A stretch of DNA of 64,000 bases from Candidatus Harpocratesius repetitus (GCA_021498095.1 JAIZWK010000001.1:3845450-3909449), one strand, 5' to 3'. Counted from the first letter of the stretch, positions 1 to 9,516 are shown. The notes: generated from the sequence alone by a model not told the origin. Numbers and translations are program-made.

Positions 1-789
1 GAGATTTTTATCAATCGAATTGTTTTTCTCATAAATATTTTGAAATTTTGATCGAAAAATAATATTACCGTTGGTATCAGAAATCATAAACATGAATAAA
101 TTGGATGGAACTTGATAAAAATGATGAATATCAATTATGTAAACTGCAAGAATCATAATAAAACCAACAATTGGAAGAGCTTTTCCTAATTCAAAGACTG
201 CATCTTGAAAATTGCTAAAAACAGAATAATACCAGAAAATATCAGCCAATAATAAAGTACTATATCCAATTGCAATAATTACAAACGTACAAACCAAATA
301 AAGAGCAGTTTTTTTCCGAGAACGAATAAAATTTTTGAAATAAAAAGGAACTGCAATACCAACATTGACAATCACACCTAAAATATTATATGAAAAATCG
401 GCAATAAACCAAAAAAAATGAACTGCTTGTTCTGAAGCAGGTAAAAAAATAATAAAAATTAAGGAGACTTGCTGAACAATTAATAAAATAAATGTAATTA
501 CGAATAATGTAAAATTTCGATTCACTGTACGCAAACTTTCAAGAAATAGATATATAAAAAATAAAGATAAACCAAAAAACATCAATTCCAGTGCAATTAA
601 TTTGCCTGAAGGAATTGATGGAAAACTAAAATTAAGAATCAAGCTAATAAATGCTCCTATAAACATTGCCGCAAATGAAAATGGAAAAAAGGGAACATGA
701 TGTTTCGTTTTAATAGCTTTAAGTATGAAAAGGATTAATAGTACCCCTAAAAAAAAACTCAACAGTATATTTATTATAATTTCATCCAT
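1..789 (-). CDS. 7-TM membrane protein, 3' end beyond window
   Basis: Frame open from an ATG at 789 to the window edge (263 codons). The N-terminal ~215 residues hold about seven hydrophobic segments (for example around residues 5-24, 36-57, 64-86, 93-115, 125-148, 160-183, 200-220), then a soluble part starts with SDTNGNIIFRSKF. That hairpin-like start resembles the first strands of roadblock/longin-like or sensory domains, so a membrane sensor or receptor-like protein is possible; this is inference. The product cannot be named. It lies upstream of, and in the same direction as, guaA, with a 150-nt gap between the guaA stop and this start. Confidence 0.7.
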   Translation of the reverse strand, partial: MDEIIINILLSFFLGVLLILFILKAIKTKHHVPFFPFSFAAMFIGAFISLILNFSFPSIPSGKLIALELMFFGLSLFFIYLFLESLRTVNRNFTLFVITFILLIVQQVSLIFIIFLPASEQAVHFFWFIADFSYNILGVIVNVGIAVPFYFKNFIRSRKKTALYLVCTFVIIAIGYSTLLLADIFWYYSVFSNFQDAVFELGKALPIVGFIMILAVYIIDIHHFYQVPSNLFMFMISDTNGNIIFRSKFQNIYEKNNSIDKNL

Positions 790-943
790 GATTTTTCCAA
801 CTAAATTAAATGTGTAATTAAGTAATGAAGTTACTAAGTATGATTTATATTAAATTCTCAAATATTTCTTAAATTCTAATTAGAATTAAAAACTTAAAAG
901 TGATAAGTATCTTTAATTAAAAAAAGTAATTTAAAAAAAAATT

Positions 944-2506
944 CTATTCGAATTCAATGGTTGAAGGAGGTTTATTAGAGATGTCATATACTACTCGATT
1001 AAATCCCCGTACTTCATTGATAATTCGAGAACTGATTCGTTCCAATACGTTCCAGTCAATTTTAGCAAAATTAGCAGTCATTGCATCAATAGATTCAACA
1101 ATTCTCACTGCACAAATATTTTCAAAGGTACGAAAATCCCCCATGACACCAACTGATTTTACAGGGAGATAAACGGCAAAAGCTTGCCAAATTTGATTAT
1201 ACAAACCCGCTTTCTTTATTTCTTCAATGACTATGGCATCAGCTTCCCGCAATATATCCAATTTTTCCTTCGTAATATCACCAATGCACCGTACTGCCAA
1301 TCCCGGTCCAGGAAATGGATGACGTTGGATTAATTCGGAAGGTAAGCCCAATTCTTGGCCTAACTTTCGCACTTCATCCTTGTATAAATCCCGTAACGGC
1401 TCTATTATTTTTAATTTCATGTTTTCTGGTAAAGTTAAATTATGATGAGACTTAATTTTGCTTGAACTTTTACCTCCAGTTCCGGCTTGTGATTCGACTC
1501 GATCGGGATAAATTGTACCTTGAGCTAAAAATTCCACATTTGGATATTTTTCTTCCAATTCTCTGGCTTTTTTTTCAAATACTTCGATAAATGTGTGACC
1601 AATAATCTTTCGTTTCTGTTCAGGGTCAGTTACTTTATTCAATCGTTCAAGAAATAAATCAGAAGCATCCACCAGATGAAAATTTGAAAAATGCAAACGA
1701 TCACGAAACCATTCGCAGACCTGTTCCACTTCATTTTTTCGAAGCAGTCCATTATTTACGAAAATTAAATGCACTTGATCTTGAATTGCTTTTTTTAATA
1801 ATATCGAAACAACTGAAGAATCTACCCCTCCAGAAAGGCCTAAAATTACGCTTTTATCTTGAACAACAGAACGAATTTCTTTAACAGATTTTTCAATCCA
1901 ATGTTCCACCTTCCAAGACTGAGACGCATGGCAGATGTTAAATAAGAAATTCTGAAACATCTTTGATCCGTTTTCAGTATGATGAACTTCAGCGTGAAAT
2001 TGAAAAGTAAAAATATTTTGAACAGGATCACCCATAGCAGCAATAGGACAAGTTTCTGTTGAGCCAAATACTTCAAAACCAGGTGGTAATTTTACAACTT
2101 GGTCACCGTGAGACATCCATACAGTTTCATTGTGAGAAAGATCAGAAAAAATTAAATCGTTACGAGATAGAGAGAGAATTGCTTTTCCAAATTCTTTTTC
2201 TTCCCTCGCTTCAACTAAACCTCCATATTTTTGAGCGATAAGATGATGACCGTAACAAAGACCCAATAATGGAATTTGATTCTCACGAATATATTCCCAT
2301 ACAGAATCATTCGGTTTGGGAGCATTTTGTTCATAAACTGATGATGGCCCCCCTGAAAAAATAATACCAATAGGTTGAAGAACTTCAAGTTTTTCTCTTG
2401 TAATATTGTAAGGAACGATTTCAGAGTAAACACCGAGATCTCGGACTCTACGGGCAATTAAGTGAGCAAGTTGTGAGCCAAAATCAAAAACAATTACTGT
2501 ATCCAT
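944..2506 (-). CDS. guaA: GMP synthase (glutamine-hydrolysing), fused form
   Basis: Makes GMP from XMP, ATP and glutamine in purine synthesis. The frame is open to 2641, but the homologous start is MDTVIVFDFGSQ at 2506, giving 520 residues, the usual length of the single-chain enzyme. Order: class I glutamine amidotransferase with nucleophile Cys in GLCYGHH and His/Glu in FQFHAEVHH; ATP pyrophosphatase with PP-loop LGLSGGVDSS; C-terminal dimer domain ending in KPPSTIEFE. Many archaea encode the two halves as separate genes, so a fused protein is a bacterial/eukaryotic-like trait. The family call is certain; the gene borders the left side of the integrated element. Confidence 0.97.
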   Translation of the reverse strand: MDTVIVFDFGSQLAHLIARRVRDLGVYSEIVPYNITREKLEVLQPIGIIFSGGPSSVYEQNAPKPNDSVWEYIRENQIPLLGLCYGHHLIAQKYGGLVEAREEKEFGKAILSLSRNDLIFSDLSHNETVWMSHGDQVVKLPPGFEVFGSTETCPIAAMGDPVQNIFTFQFHAEVHHTENGSKMFQNFLFNICHASQSWKVEHWIEKSVKEIRSVVQDKSVILGLSGGVDSSVVSILLKKAIQDQVHLIFVNNGLLRKNEVEQVCEWFRDRLHFSNFHLVDASDLFLERLNKVTDPEQKRKIIGHTFIEVFEKKARELEEKYPNVEFLAQGTIYPDRVESQAGTGGKSSSKIKSHHNLTLPENMKLKIIEPLRDLYKDEVRKLGQELGLPSELIQRHPFPGPGLAVRCIGDITKEKLDILREADAIVIEEIKKAGLYNQIWQAFAVYLPVKSVGVMGDFRTFENICAVRIVESIDAMTANFAKIDWNVLERISSRIINEVRGFNRVVYDISNKPPSTIEFE

Positions 2507-2850
2507 GTACAGAACTATACGATATACTTGAAAAATTTTCTTATTAATATTAGTAATGTTTAGAACAAAACACAAAATGCAATTAAATACATATTTTATG
2601 ATTAAAATATATATTATTTCTAAATAAAAAGGATATTTCATTCAAAAAATGATGTAAAATAAAAAATTTTTTTTTAAATATATATTTGAGATAAGATTTA
2701 GCATGTTTTTCCGAGATCTTCCAAAAAAGAAAGAAAAAGAATTAAAAAATATATATTTAATTTAAAAAATATATATTCAATAGAAAACTTATCAACAGCA
2801 AAAAAATTTTTGATCAAGTTTGAACATAATGTTATCTCGTAATTGATCAT

Positions 2851-2860
2851 AATTATATAC
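2851..2860 (+). promoter_or_regulatory. TATA-like box for integrase gene
   Basis: AATTATATAC is centred about 25 nt before the ATG at 2881, the spacing expected for leaderless archaeal transcription. The rest of the 374-nt space to guaA is A/T-rich with no further gene seen. Confidence 0.4.
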
Positions 2861-2880
2861 TTCAACACATAAATTAATTT

Positions 2881-4170
2881 ATGCTTAAAAAAACGTTTCC
2901 AAAAAAAGGAAAAGATTACTCTGAATTAAAATCAGATAAGTATGTCCAACGATGGTTAGAGAATATATCTTCAAAAACACATAATCAGAAATTAGCAGTT
3001 TTTCAAAAATTTCTTAATTTTGTTGAGAAAAGTCCAGAAGAATTAATTTTGGAGCATTCTAAAGATTTAACTGAGATAGATCCAATTAAACGTTCAAATA
3101 TCGCTAAAAGGCAATTGAACGCATATTTTCAATTTTTAAAAGGCGAACATAATTCTTTGAATTCAAAAATGAATTCAAAGCCGATTTCTCATAACTCTGC
3201 TCGAATCAAAGTATATTCGATGATTTTAGGTTTCTATGCAAGAAATCATGTAAAAATTCAATTTGATCGAGGAGAAATACCTGCTGAAGAAAAAAAGGGA
3301 ATTACTGATAAGGTTTGGCGAAATGGTAAAGATTCTGAACGTATTAGTAATGAAGACAAAAAGGATTGGCTGAAAAAGATTTATAATCAATTTTCTACAG
3401 CAAAAAATAAAGCTATCTTTTTATGTATGAAAAGCTCAGGACTAGATCCTGTAGATCTTTTTAATTTAACTATATCAGATTATCATAAAGGATATTTTAA
3501 GAAATATAGCATATGTTATGTAGAAGGAAATCGCTCTAAAACTAAAGAAACATTCCAAACTTTCTTCGATAGTGAAGCTTGCGATGCACTTTACACTTAT
3601 ATGAAAGAAAGAAAAAGACGGGGAGAAAATTTGCAACAAAATTCATGGCTTTTTGTTGTAGATAAAAAAAATAAAAATGGGGAATATCGAAAAATGTTTT
3701 ATACTCGATTTGCTATCGATCTCAAAGCAGTTTGTGAAATTCTTGAGCTGAAAAACATAACAACAAAACGAATTCGTGCGTGGTTTGATTCTAATGTAAA
3801 GAAAGGGCTTGATGCAGAGCTTCTAACCGTTTCTGAACGAATGATGGGTCATAAGACTGATATAACTGCCAAATATCAGCAAATACTCAAAGATACTGAA
3901 GAATTCGCAAAATTCTATAAGGATGAAATAGAACCGAAACTTTTAATACTCGGACGGTCTGAATACGTGAAGAAAATAAATGAAGACATTGAATCATTGC
4001 AAAATACAATTCAGTTACAAGCTGAAAAAATAACAAAGATTGAAGCTGAAAATAAAGAAATGAAGAAAATATTAGAAGACCGTTTGCAAAAATCAGAGAA
4101 AAACATGCAAAAGATGATGAAAATTATCGAAAATTTACAGAAAGATATGAAAAAGCAAATTTTATCTTAA
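2881..4170 (+). CDS. Tyrosine recombinase/integrase with C-terminal coiled coil
   Basis: Probable site-specific integrase of the element, 429 residues. An N-terminal SAM-like core-binding domain covers about residues 15-110 and the catalytic domain about 150-340. Visible active-site remains: Arg299 in KRIRAW (the usual HxLR box, with Lys for His), His324 in MMGHKTD and the Tyr332 nucleophile in TAKYQQ. The first catalytic Arg, normally in GLRxxEL, is Asp189 in SSGLDPVDLFNL. Residues ~360-429 are a charged coiled coil. The gene sits at the guaA-side edge of the element, as integrases often do. The altered Arg box could mean a diverged subfamily or reduced activity. Confidence 0.85.
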   Translation: MLKKTFPKKGKDYSELKSDKYVQRWLENISSKTHNQKLAVFQKFLNFVEKSPEELILEHSKDLTEIDPIKRSNIAKRQLNAYFQFLKGEHNSLNSKMNSKPISHNSARIKVYSMILGFYARNHVKIQFDRGEIPAEEKKGITDKVWRNGKDSERISNEDKKDWLKKIYNQFSTAKNKAIFLCMKSSGLDPVDLFNLTISDYHKGYFKKYSICYVEGNRSKTKETFQTFFDSEACDALYTYMKERKRRGENLQQNSWLFVVDKKNKNGEYRKMFYTRFAIDLKAVCEILELKNITTKRIRAWFDSNVKKGLDAELLTVSERMMGHKTDITAKYQQILKDTEEFAKFYKDEIEPKLLILGRSEYVKKINEDIESLQNTIQLQAEKITKIEAENKEMKKILEDRLQKSEKNMQKMMKIIENLQKDMKKQILS

Positions 4171-4314
4171 TTCATTAAGAAAAATTCTTATTTTTTTATT
4201 AGATTTTATTTCATCGTTAACAATTGCCTTCAGGTCAGCGAGAGCATAATAAAATTTTTCGAGTAAACTGTCATGATCATGAACTTGAGTATTTGTTTGC
4301 GTGTCGAGTGCCAT
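4162..4314 (-). CDS. Small ORF, 50 aa, unknown
   Basis: ATG at 4314 to TAA at 4162, convergent with the integrase gene and overlapping its last 9 nt. The product is mostly helical and charged, starting MALDTQTNTQ. Its Gln/Thr-rich start resembles the start of the protein at 5242 (MSTQTQT), perhaps by chance. No known domain. Too short for routine gene calling. Confidence 0.4.
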   Translation of the reverse strand: MALDTQTNTQVHDHDSLLEKFYYALADLKAIVNDEIKSNKKIRIFLNELR

Positions 4315-4399
4315 AAAAAAAAAAATATTTTGCACGGTTAAAGTCTCATATTAAACAGTTAATAAACCAAAATCACAATTTCTATGCTTAGATTTCACT

Positions 4400-4470
4400 C
4401 TACTTATTCTTACTTAAACCAAATTTATTCTTACTTAATCATATCTAATCTTACTTATTCTTACTTAATA
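4400..4470 (+). repeat. TTATTCTTACTTA short repeats
   Basis: Three copies of a TTATTCTTACTTAA-like motif (about 4404, 4425 and 4455) inside a stretch without a gene (4315-4755). Closely similar units stand at 34454-34496 in front of another small-gene cluster, so the motif may be a shared regulatory or replication signal. Confidence 0.45.
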
Positions 4471-4653
4471 AATTAAAACACTATTTTATCTCGTTCACCA
4501 ACTGCCTTTTGATGAAATTTTCTGCCAAATTGCTAAAATAGTTGAAAAAAAGTAGGTGTTAATGTTTTGAAAAATTTATTTAGATATTTTGCAAAAATGT
4601 AAAACCTTCAAATGCAGAAATAAATTCGTCAAAATTCTAAAGCAAATTTACGG

Positions 4654-4670
4654 ATTCGCTTTAAGCGAAT
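4654..4670. promoter_or_regulatory. Perfect dyad, ATTCGCTT-T-AAGCGAAT
   Basis: 17-nt palindrome with 8-nt arms about 85 nt before the small gene at 4756, and GC-richer than its surroundings. It could be an operator or a replication/recombination site. No T-run follows, which speaks against a terminator. Confidence 0.35.
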
Positions 4671-4755
4671 TAATACTCTGCAGAATCGTATCTATCGTGA
4701 AGTAAATTAACTGTAACTTTAAATAGATGTGTTTCATTATTATTAGTGACATATC

Positions 4756-4893
4756 ATGACAAAGCACTGTCATATTTTATTGCAAGATGATGATGTTGAT
4801 TACTGCAAAAAGCATCATATTAGAATATCACCATTAGCTGCTGAATTATTTTCAGAACGTATCAAAGAATTACGACGAAAAATAGATTCATAA
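4756..4893 (+). CDS. Small Cys/His-containing protein, 45 aa
   Basis: ATG at 4756, TAA at 4891. The product has two Cys and several His in KHCHILL and DYCKKHH, which could bind a metal, followed by a basic helix (ERIKELRRKID). An A/T box (TTTAAATA, about 40 nt upstream) could drive it. Similar small zinc-finger or transcription-factor-like genes are common in archaeal plasmids and viruses. Function unknown. Confidence 0.45.
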   Translation: MTKHCHILLQDDDVDYCKKHHIRISPLAAELFSERIKELRRKIDS

Positions 4894-4903
4894 ATTACAC
4901 TCC

Positions 4904-4970
4904 AACAGGAGAAGAAAATGAATATATCACACCTAATATTGAGCTTCACACCTTCTCCTGTTCTTTTTTT
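4904..4970 (+). terminator. Long-looped inverted repeat plus T-run
   Basis: Arms AACAGGAGAAG (4904-4914) and CTTCTCCTGTT (4952-4962) are perfect 11-nt complements with a 37-nt loop, followed by CTTTTTTT. It lies 11 nt after the stop of the 45-aa gene. It could end that transcript or form a structured RNA. Confidence 0.45.
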
Positions 4971-5052
4971 CAGCCGATTTTTTTGACTCACACACTTAAA
5001 ACTCACAATTTTTTAAAATGTATGGATAAAAACTCGAAAAAAGAAAAAGAAG

Positions 5053-5082
5053 TGCTTTCGGAGTCTCCCTACTCAGAAAGCA
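5053..5082 (+). other. Short hairpin TGCTTTC / GAAAGCA
   Basis: Perfect 7-nt arms with a 16-nt loop that itself holds GAG...CTC. It lies in the 348-nt space 4894-5241, which holds no other gene, about 160 nt before the gene at 5242. It may be an operator or leader hairpin. Confidence 0.3.
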
Positions 5083-5241
5083 ATTGAAATGAACGAAATA
5101 TAGATATTCTCTATAGTATTATTGCGATTTATCACATTTAAGCTTTCATTATTAATCACCCAATAGCTCAAATTGATCATAAATTGTTCATTCTCGATCA
5201 TCTCTTTCTGTTTTTCACACACAAAAAAAGGAATGAACGAA

Positions 5242-5607
5242 ATGTCGACTCAAACTCAAACTCACGCATCATATACGTATGCTGAAGAAAAATTAAGTGA
5301 TATTCTGTTCTATTGCTCGAAAATCCCCACTAATTCAATACGTAAGTTGCCGTATGATTACCGGGAACATTTACGAGATTATTATCTAACGTTTAGACAC
5401 AATAACTCGTTGATTGAACGTGCATTAGAAGCTATCCAACCGTTAATAAACGAAAATTTTCAATCCGATCTTTATAATGGTTTACAAAAAGCGAAATTTT
5501 GGATTGTGAAGCGAAAACCTGAAACTTATGAAATAGATAAGGAATATCGTGCGTTGAGTTATCTCACACTCGCAATCTCTACTCTAAATATTCAAAATCT
5601 TGTGTGA
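5242..5607 (+). CDS. Small unknown protein of the element, 121 aa
   Basis: The frame is open from 5173, but the likely start is MSTQTQTHAS at 5242, preceded by AAAGGA 9 nt upstream; an alternative ATG is at 5233. The product is soluble and helical with several Tyr and Arg, and no known domain. It is the first gene of a tight set with the 29-aa ORF (1-nt gap) and the primase-helicase gene, so a role in replication or its control is plausible by context only. Confidence 0.6.
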   Translation: MSTQTQTHASYTYAEEKLSDILFYCSKIPTNSIRKLPYDYREHLRDYYLTFRHNNSLIERALEAIQPLINENFQSDLYNGLQKAKFWIVKRKPETYEIDKEYRALSYLTLAISTLNIQNLV

Positions 5608-5608
5608 A

Positions 5609-5698
5609 ATGAGCAAAACAAGAAATTTTTTCAAACAACAACAACAAAAACAGAATCAGTTAAAATTAGAAGCCAAAAATGAAAAAAGTGAAAAATAA
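5609..5698 (+). CDS. Tiny Gln/Lys-rich peptide, 29 aa
   Basis: ATG at 5609, one nt after the TGA of the previous gene; its TAA shares its last base with the ATG of the primase-helicase gene (TAATG). This arrangement suggests translational coupling. The peptide (MSKTRNFFKQQQQKQ...) is basic and of low complexity. It may be a leader that couples translation rather than a functional protein. Confidence 0.4.
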   Translation: MSKTRNFFKQQQQKQNQLKLEAKNEKSEK

Positions 5699-8600
5699 TG
5701 AATAAATTAAAAAAAAAGACTTCTAATAAAACTAATTTGCCTATTTGGGAGAGCATTAAAGCAAAAATTTCAATCTCTGATTTAGTTACTATTGAGAATG
5801 ATTCGTTTGAATGTCCATCAGAAGGCAATAAAACAGGAAAATCTTGCGTATATTATCCAGAAACAAAGACATGGTATTGTCACAAATGTAAAAGAGGTGT
5901 TGACGTCATTGATTTATATGCAGTTCAAAATAATTGTTCACGCTCTGAAGCAATTAAAAAAATGGCTGTAGAGTATAAAATCCCTATGACAAATATGAGT
6001 AAAGAACAAATCAAAATGAAACAATCCGTGCAGGAAGTTCATGAATTCTTTACTCAATTATGTGAAAAACGAATCAAAGAAGCAAAAAAAGGATTTTATT
6101 TTGAAAAGGTAATGAAAGATCGAGGATTTACTGAAGAAACAATGATTCAAAAAAGAATTGGGCTTTTTGATTCTACAGTTAAAGCCAAATTGTATGAAAA
6201 ATACGGAGATAAAACTGCAATTGTAGAGAATCCTCACCATATTTTGATTGAAGCTGGTTTTTGTAACCAAAAAGGCAATTTTTCATTTGCAAAAAGAATT
6301 GTCTATCCATATCTTGATACAAATAAACGCCCATACTTCTTCATTTATCGTTTAATAAAAGGTGAGCCAGATTTTGCAGATGATCGGAAATATGTGAAGC
6401 AGTACACAAAAAATAGAGATTATATAGACCATAATCTCTTTGGTTTAGATTCAATTTCTGATAGAGAAATGCGAAAGAAATCTTTGATTATAACTGAAGG
6501 AATCACTGATGCAATTTCAGTGATTCAAGCTAAATTCCCCTGCATTTCACCCGTTACAATTCGATTTCAGAAAAAAGATTTAGAGAAAGTGCCAAAATAT
6601 TGCAAACGTTTTTCTAAAGTCGTAGTGATCATGGATAATGAAGAAAATGAAAAAGGTTTAGAAGGTGCAACAGAAGCTGTCGAATTTTTAGTAGAAAATA
6701 ATATTTCAGCTTATATAGGCATAATTCCAAATCCAGAAAATCTCAAAAAGATTGATTTAGATGATTATCTTAAAAAAGGAAAAACAATTGAAGAACAAAC
6801 AGAGTTATTACAAAAACTCGTAGATTCTGCTCAAGAAGGTAGAGCATTTTTAGTTTCTCAGCTTAAAACTTTTCCTCTAGGTGAAGTTAGAGATGAGAAG
6901 ATTGAAAACCTTATTCTAAGTGCTAAATATTCTCCAACTTTTGAGATATACAATCGTAAGTTGATCACTAAAGAACTTGGAATAACTGCAGGAGAATATA
7001 AGCTTTTTGATAATCGGATTAAAAAGCGAATTAAAGAACAAAAAAAGGCTGAAAAAGAAGAAAGAGATAGAGAAGCTGCCAAACTGCGAAAATTCATTCT
7101 TAATGAACGAATGAATGAAATTGAAGTGCTCAATCAAACAAATGCAATTCAATTATCTACTATAGAACAATCTCAAATTGCTGATTTACAAGAACTCCCA
7201 GAAGGAAAATCAGAGAAAATAGAAATTCCAAATTGTGAATTTGTCGAGATAATTCGTGATAATGCGGTAGAAGTTCGTTTAGAATTAAACAAGGGGATTC
7301 AACTCACTCGATTTACGATAATTAAAGAAGAGGTTGTGCCTGACCCTGAATGGATCTATAGATGGGATGTGTTTACAATAACCGCAAAATATCTTATTCG
7401 ATTCCCTAATCGCACCGAATGGCGATATGATTTTCTTATACAACGAGATAGCATAATCTATAAGCGATCTGATTGCAGTGAGGAAGAGTTAAAAAGTTTT
7501 TTGGTTGAAAAATGTAGCCAAATTTCTGGAGTGCGACCTTATTTGAATGCTGTGCTTCCCAAATATATCGGAGCGAGTTCACTTGATAAAACCGAGTTGT
7601 TTTCCGATGTGTTAGGATTTACTATCAAAGGTTGGAAACTCCCTCCCAAATATCTCTTTCGATCTCCCGAAGATTCTATTGCTAAAATTCATAAGAACAT
7701 GAAAGATCTTATGGAACGAGAATATCATTACGGCTATCCTAAAACGACTCGAAAATATATTTCTAAGACAGATACTGAAGTTATACGACTATTTGAAAAG
7801 GATGGTTATACTCAACAAGGAGAGAATGATTTTAATGAGTTAATTTATGAAAAACCAATTAAATATGAAGGAGATCCAGAAATTAAAGAGTTAAAATGGG
7901 ATTATCATAGTGCAACTCAAAAAACGGAAGTATGGGATTCTAAAACTGATACATATACTATATGGGAGATTACTGAAACTTTATCAGTGCCTAAAGCTGA
8001 AGAAGTTAAACGATATTTTAAAGAGCTCTACAACAACACAGGCATTCAATACAAAGATCTTATCTTTGCCTTTGGACTTTATCAACCATTTGGACATGCA
8101 TTAAAAGCTCATACCAACCTTCAACCAATCTTAACAATGGAAGGATTACCAGGCGTTGGAAAAAGTGAAGCAACCGATATGATAACTTTAGGTTTCTGGG
8201 GGAATCATACACTCTTAGCTATATCAGAATTAGCTTCTCAAAGTCGTGCGAAAGGATTCTTAGCAAGTTCTACATTTTCGATTGGAATTGATGATGCGGA
8301 AGATATGAAAGAATTTTTAAAGGGGATCTTAAAAACACTCACAACTAAAACAGTGAATTTCGTTGTTAAAGGAGGTGGAAAAACAAAACAAGAGTATGTT
8401 GTAGATAGACCATATTGCTCTATGCTAATCCCCAATTTTAACACACGAGCTGATATGTTTAAGGAAGATGATGCATTAGGCACTCGAAATATCAATTTGA
8501 AGATTACTCAATTAGAAGAAAAATTCAATTGGGGAAAAGTGTATAAATCTAAACCATCTGGTTATATAGGACGTTATATAATAGAACAAACGAAAAGATG

Positions 8601-9516
8601 GAATCTTGAGAATCTTGTAGATATTTATGAAAATGCATCTAATACTTTTATTAAAGGGCGATCACGAAAAATTGAAAAAATTTTAGGTGTTGGAAAATGG
8701 ATCTCTGAAAATCTCTTAGGATTACCTTTAGATATGAAAGATCTGAAATATGTAATCACTGAAACAGTTTCTACAAATGCAATGAACATGATAGATTATG
8801 TTATCACTATGATTAGAGATGGGCGATATAGATCTTATCATCACCGAAATGATAATGGAGAAATTGATTATACTTATTATGATTATAATCATTCACATCA
8901 TTGGATTAAACATCCAATTTGCGAAGTTTCGTGTAAGATCGATGGGAAAACGATGAATGGTTTTGGACTCTCAGCAGATAATATCGCAGATCTTCGTAAA
9001 CGCCTTGAATTAAAAAAAACATGGGGATTTGAAGAACTTTATTCAAAACTACATGCAAAACTCTCAAATGCTGAAATTGGTCGAAAAAATCTTCGATTTT
9101 ATGATAAAGAAGCTCATGATTGGAAAAAATGGCAACGAAAATGTCTCTTTATTTCAACTAAAGATATTGAAGATTTGGGGATAAACTTAGATGGGCAAAT
9201 CGAAAAAGATGAAACTATTAAAGATGAATCTCTTGATATGTTTACCGATACAAAAAAAGAAGAAAGAAAGTCAGCTCAAGGTTTTGGACTAGGTGAACCA
9301 ATATATAGTGCAGATATATTCGCTATTATCAAAGAATTATATGAGAAAACACGTGAACCAATCAATCATTCAGAAATCTTTGTTGAAAGTGTGAATAAAC
9401 TAAAAATAGCAAAAAGAAAGATGTTTGATAATGCATTGAATTGGTTAGTAAAGTTTGATTACGTTGGTTTAGAAGAAGATTCAAATAATAATAATAAATT
9501 CTATTACCCAATTTAA
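5698..9516 (+). CDS. Primase-helicase replication protein
   Basis: 1272-residue fusion likely to replicate the element. Residues 38-65 form a CHC2-like zinc region (Cys39, Cys50, Cys61, Cys64) that lacks the usual CPxH start. Residues ~255-370 are a Toprim domain with IITEGITDAIS, VVIMDNEEN and IDLDDYLKK, as in DnaG/phage primases. The C-terminal third has an ATPase: Walker A GLPGVGKSEA (~815-823) and Walker B-like SIGIDDAED (~860-868), followed by a conserved NFNTRAD region. A lysine-rich helix (~445-460) links the halves. It starts inside the previous stop codon. An iteron-rich intergenic region follows directly, so this is probably the initiator/helicase of that origin. Known families are similar only in domain order. 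Confidence 0.85.
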   Translation: MNKLKKKTSNKTNLPIWESIKAKISISDLVTIENDSFECPSEGNKTGKSCVYYPETKTWYCHKCKRGVDVIDLYAVQNNCSRSEAIKKMAVEYKIPMTNMSKEQIKMKQSVQEVHEFFTQLCEKRIKEAKKGFYFEKVMKDRGFTEETMIQKRIGLFDSTVKAKLYEKYGDKTAIVENPHHILIEAGFCNQKGNFSFAKRIVYPYLDTNKRPYFFIYRLIKGEPDFADDRKYVKQYTKNRDYIDHNLFGLDSISDREMRKKSLIITEGITDAISVIQAKFPCISPVTIRFQKKDLEKVPKYCKRFSKVVVIMDNEENEKGLEGATEAVEFLVENNISAYIGIIPNPENLKKIDLDDYLKKGKTIEEQTELLQKLVDSAQEGRAFLVSQLKTFPLGEVRDEKIENLILSAKYSPTFEIYNRKLITKELGITAGEYKLFDNRIKKRIKEQKKAEKEERDREAAKLRKFILNERMNEIEVLNQTNAIQLSTIEQSQIADLQELPEGKSEKIEIPNCEFVEIIRDNAVEVRLELNKGIQLTRFTIIKEEVVPDPEWIYRWDVFTITAKYLIRFPNRTEWRYDFLIQRDSIIYKRSDCSEEELKSFLVEKCSQISGVRPYLNAVLPKYIGASSLDKTELFSDVLGFTIKGWKLPPKYLFRSPEDSIAKIHKNMKDLMEREYHYGYPKTTRKYISKTDTEVIRLFEKDGYTQQGENDFNELIYEKPIKYEGDPEIKELKWDYHSATQKTEVWDSKTDTYTIWEITETLSVPKAEEVKRYFKELYNNTGIQYKDLIFAFGLYQPFGHALKAHTNLQPILTMEGLPGVGKSEATDMITLGFWGNHTLLAISELASQSRAKGFLASSTFSIGIDDAEDMKEFLKGILKTLTTKTVNFVVKGGGKTKQEYVVDRPYCSMLIPNFNTRADMFKEDDALGTRNINLKITQLEEKFNWGKVYKSKPSGYIGRYIIEQTKRWNLENLVDIYENASNTFIKGRSRKIEKILGVGKWISENLLGLPLDMKDLKYVITETVSTNAMNMIDYVITMIRDGRYRSYHHRNDNGEIDYTYYDYNHSHHWIKHPICEVSCKIDGKTMNGFGLSADNIADLRKRLELKKTWGFEELYSKLHAKLSNAEIGRKNLRFYDKEAHDWKKWQRKCLFISTKDIEDLGINLDGQIEKDETIKDESLDMFTDTKKEERKSAQGFGLGEPIYSADIFAIIKELYEKTREPINHSEIFVESVNKLKIAKRKMFDNALNWLVKFDYVGLEEDSNNNNKFYYPI

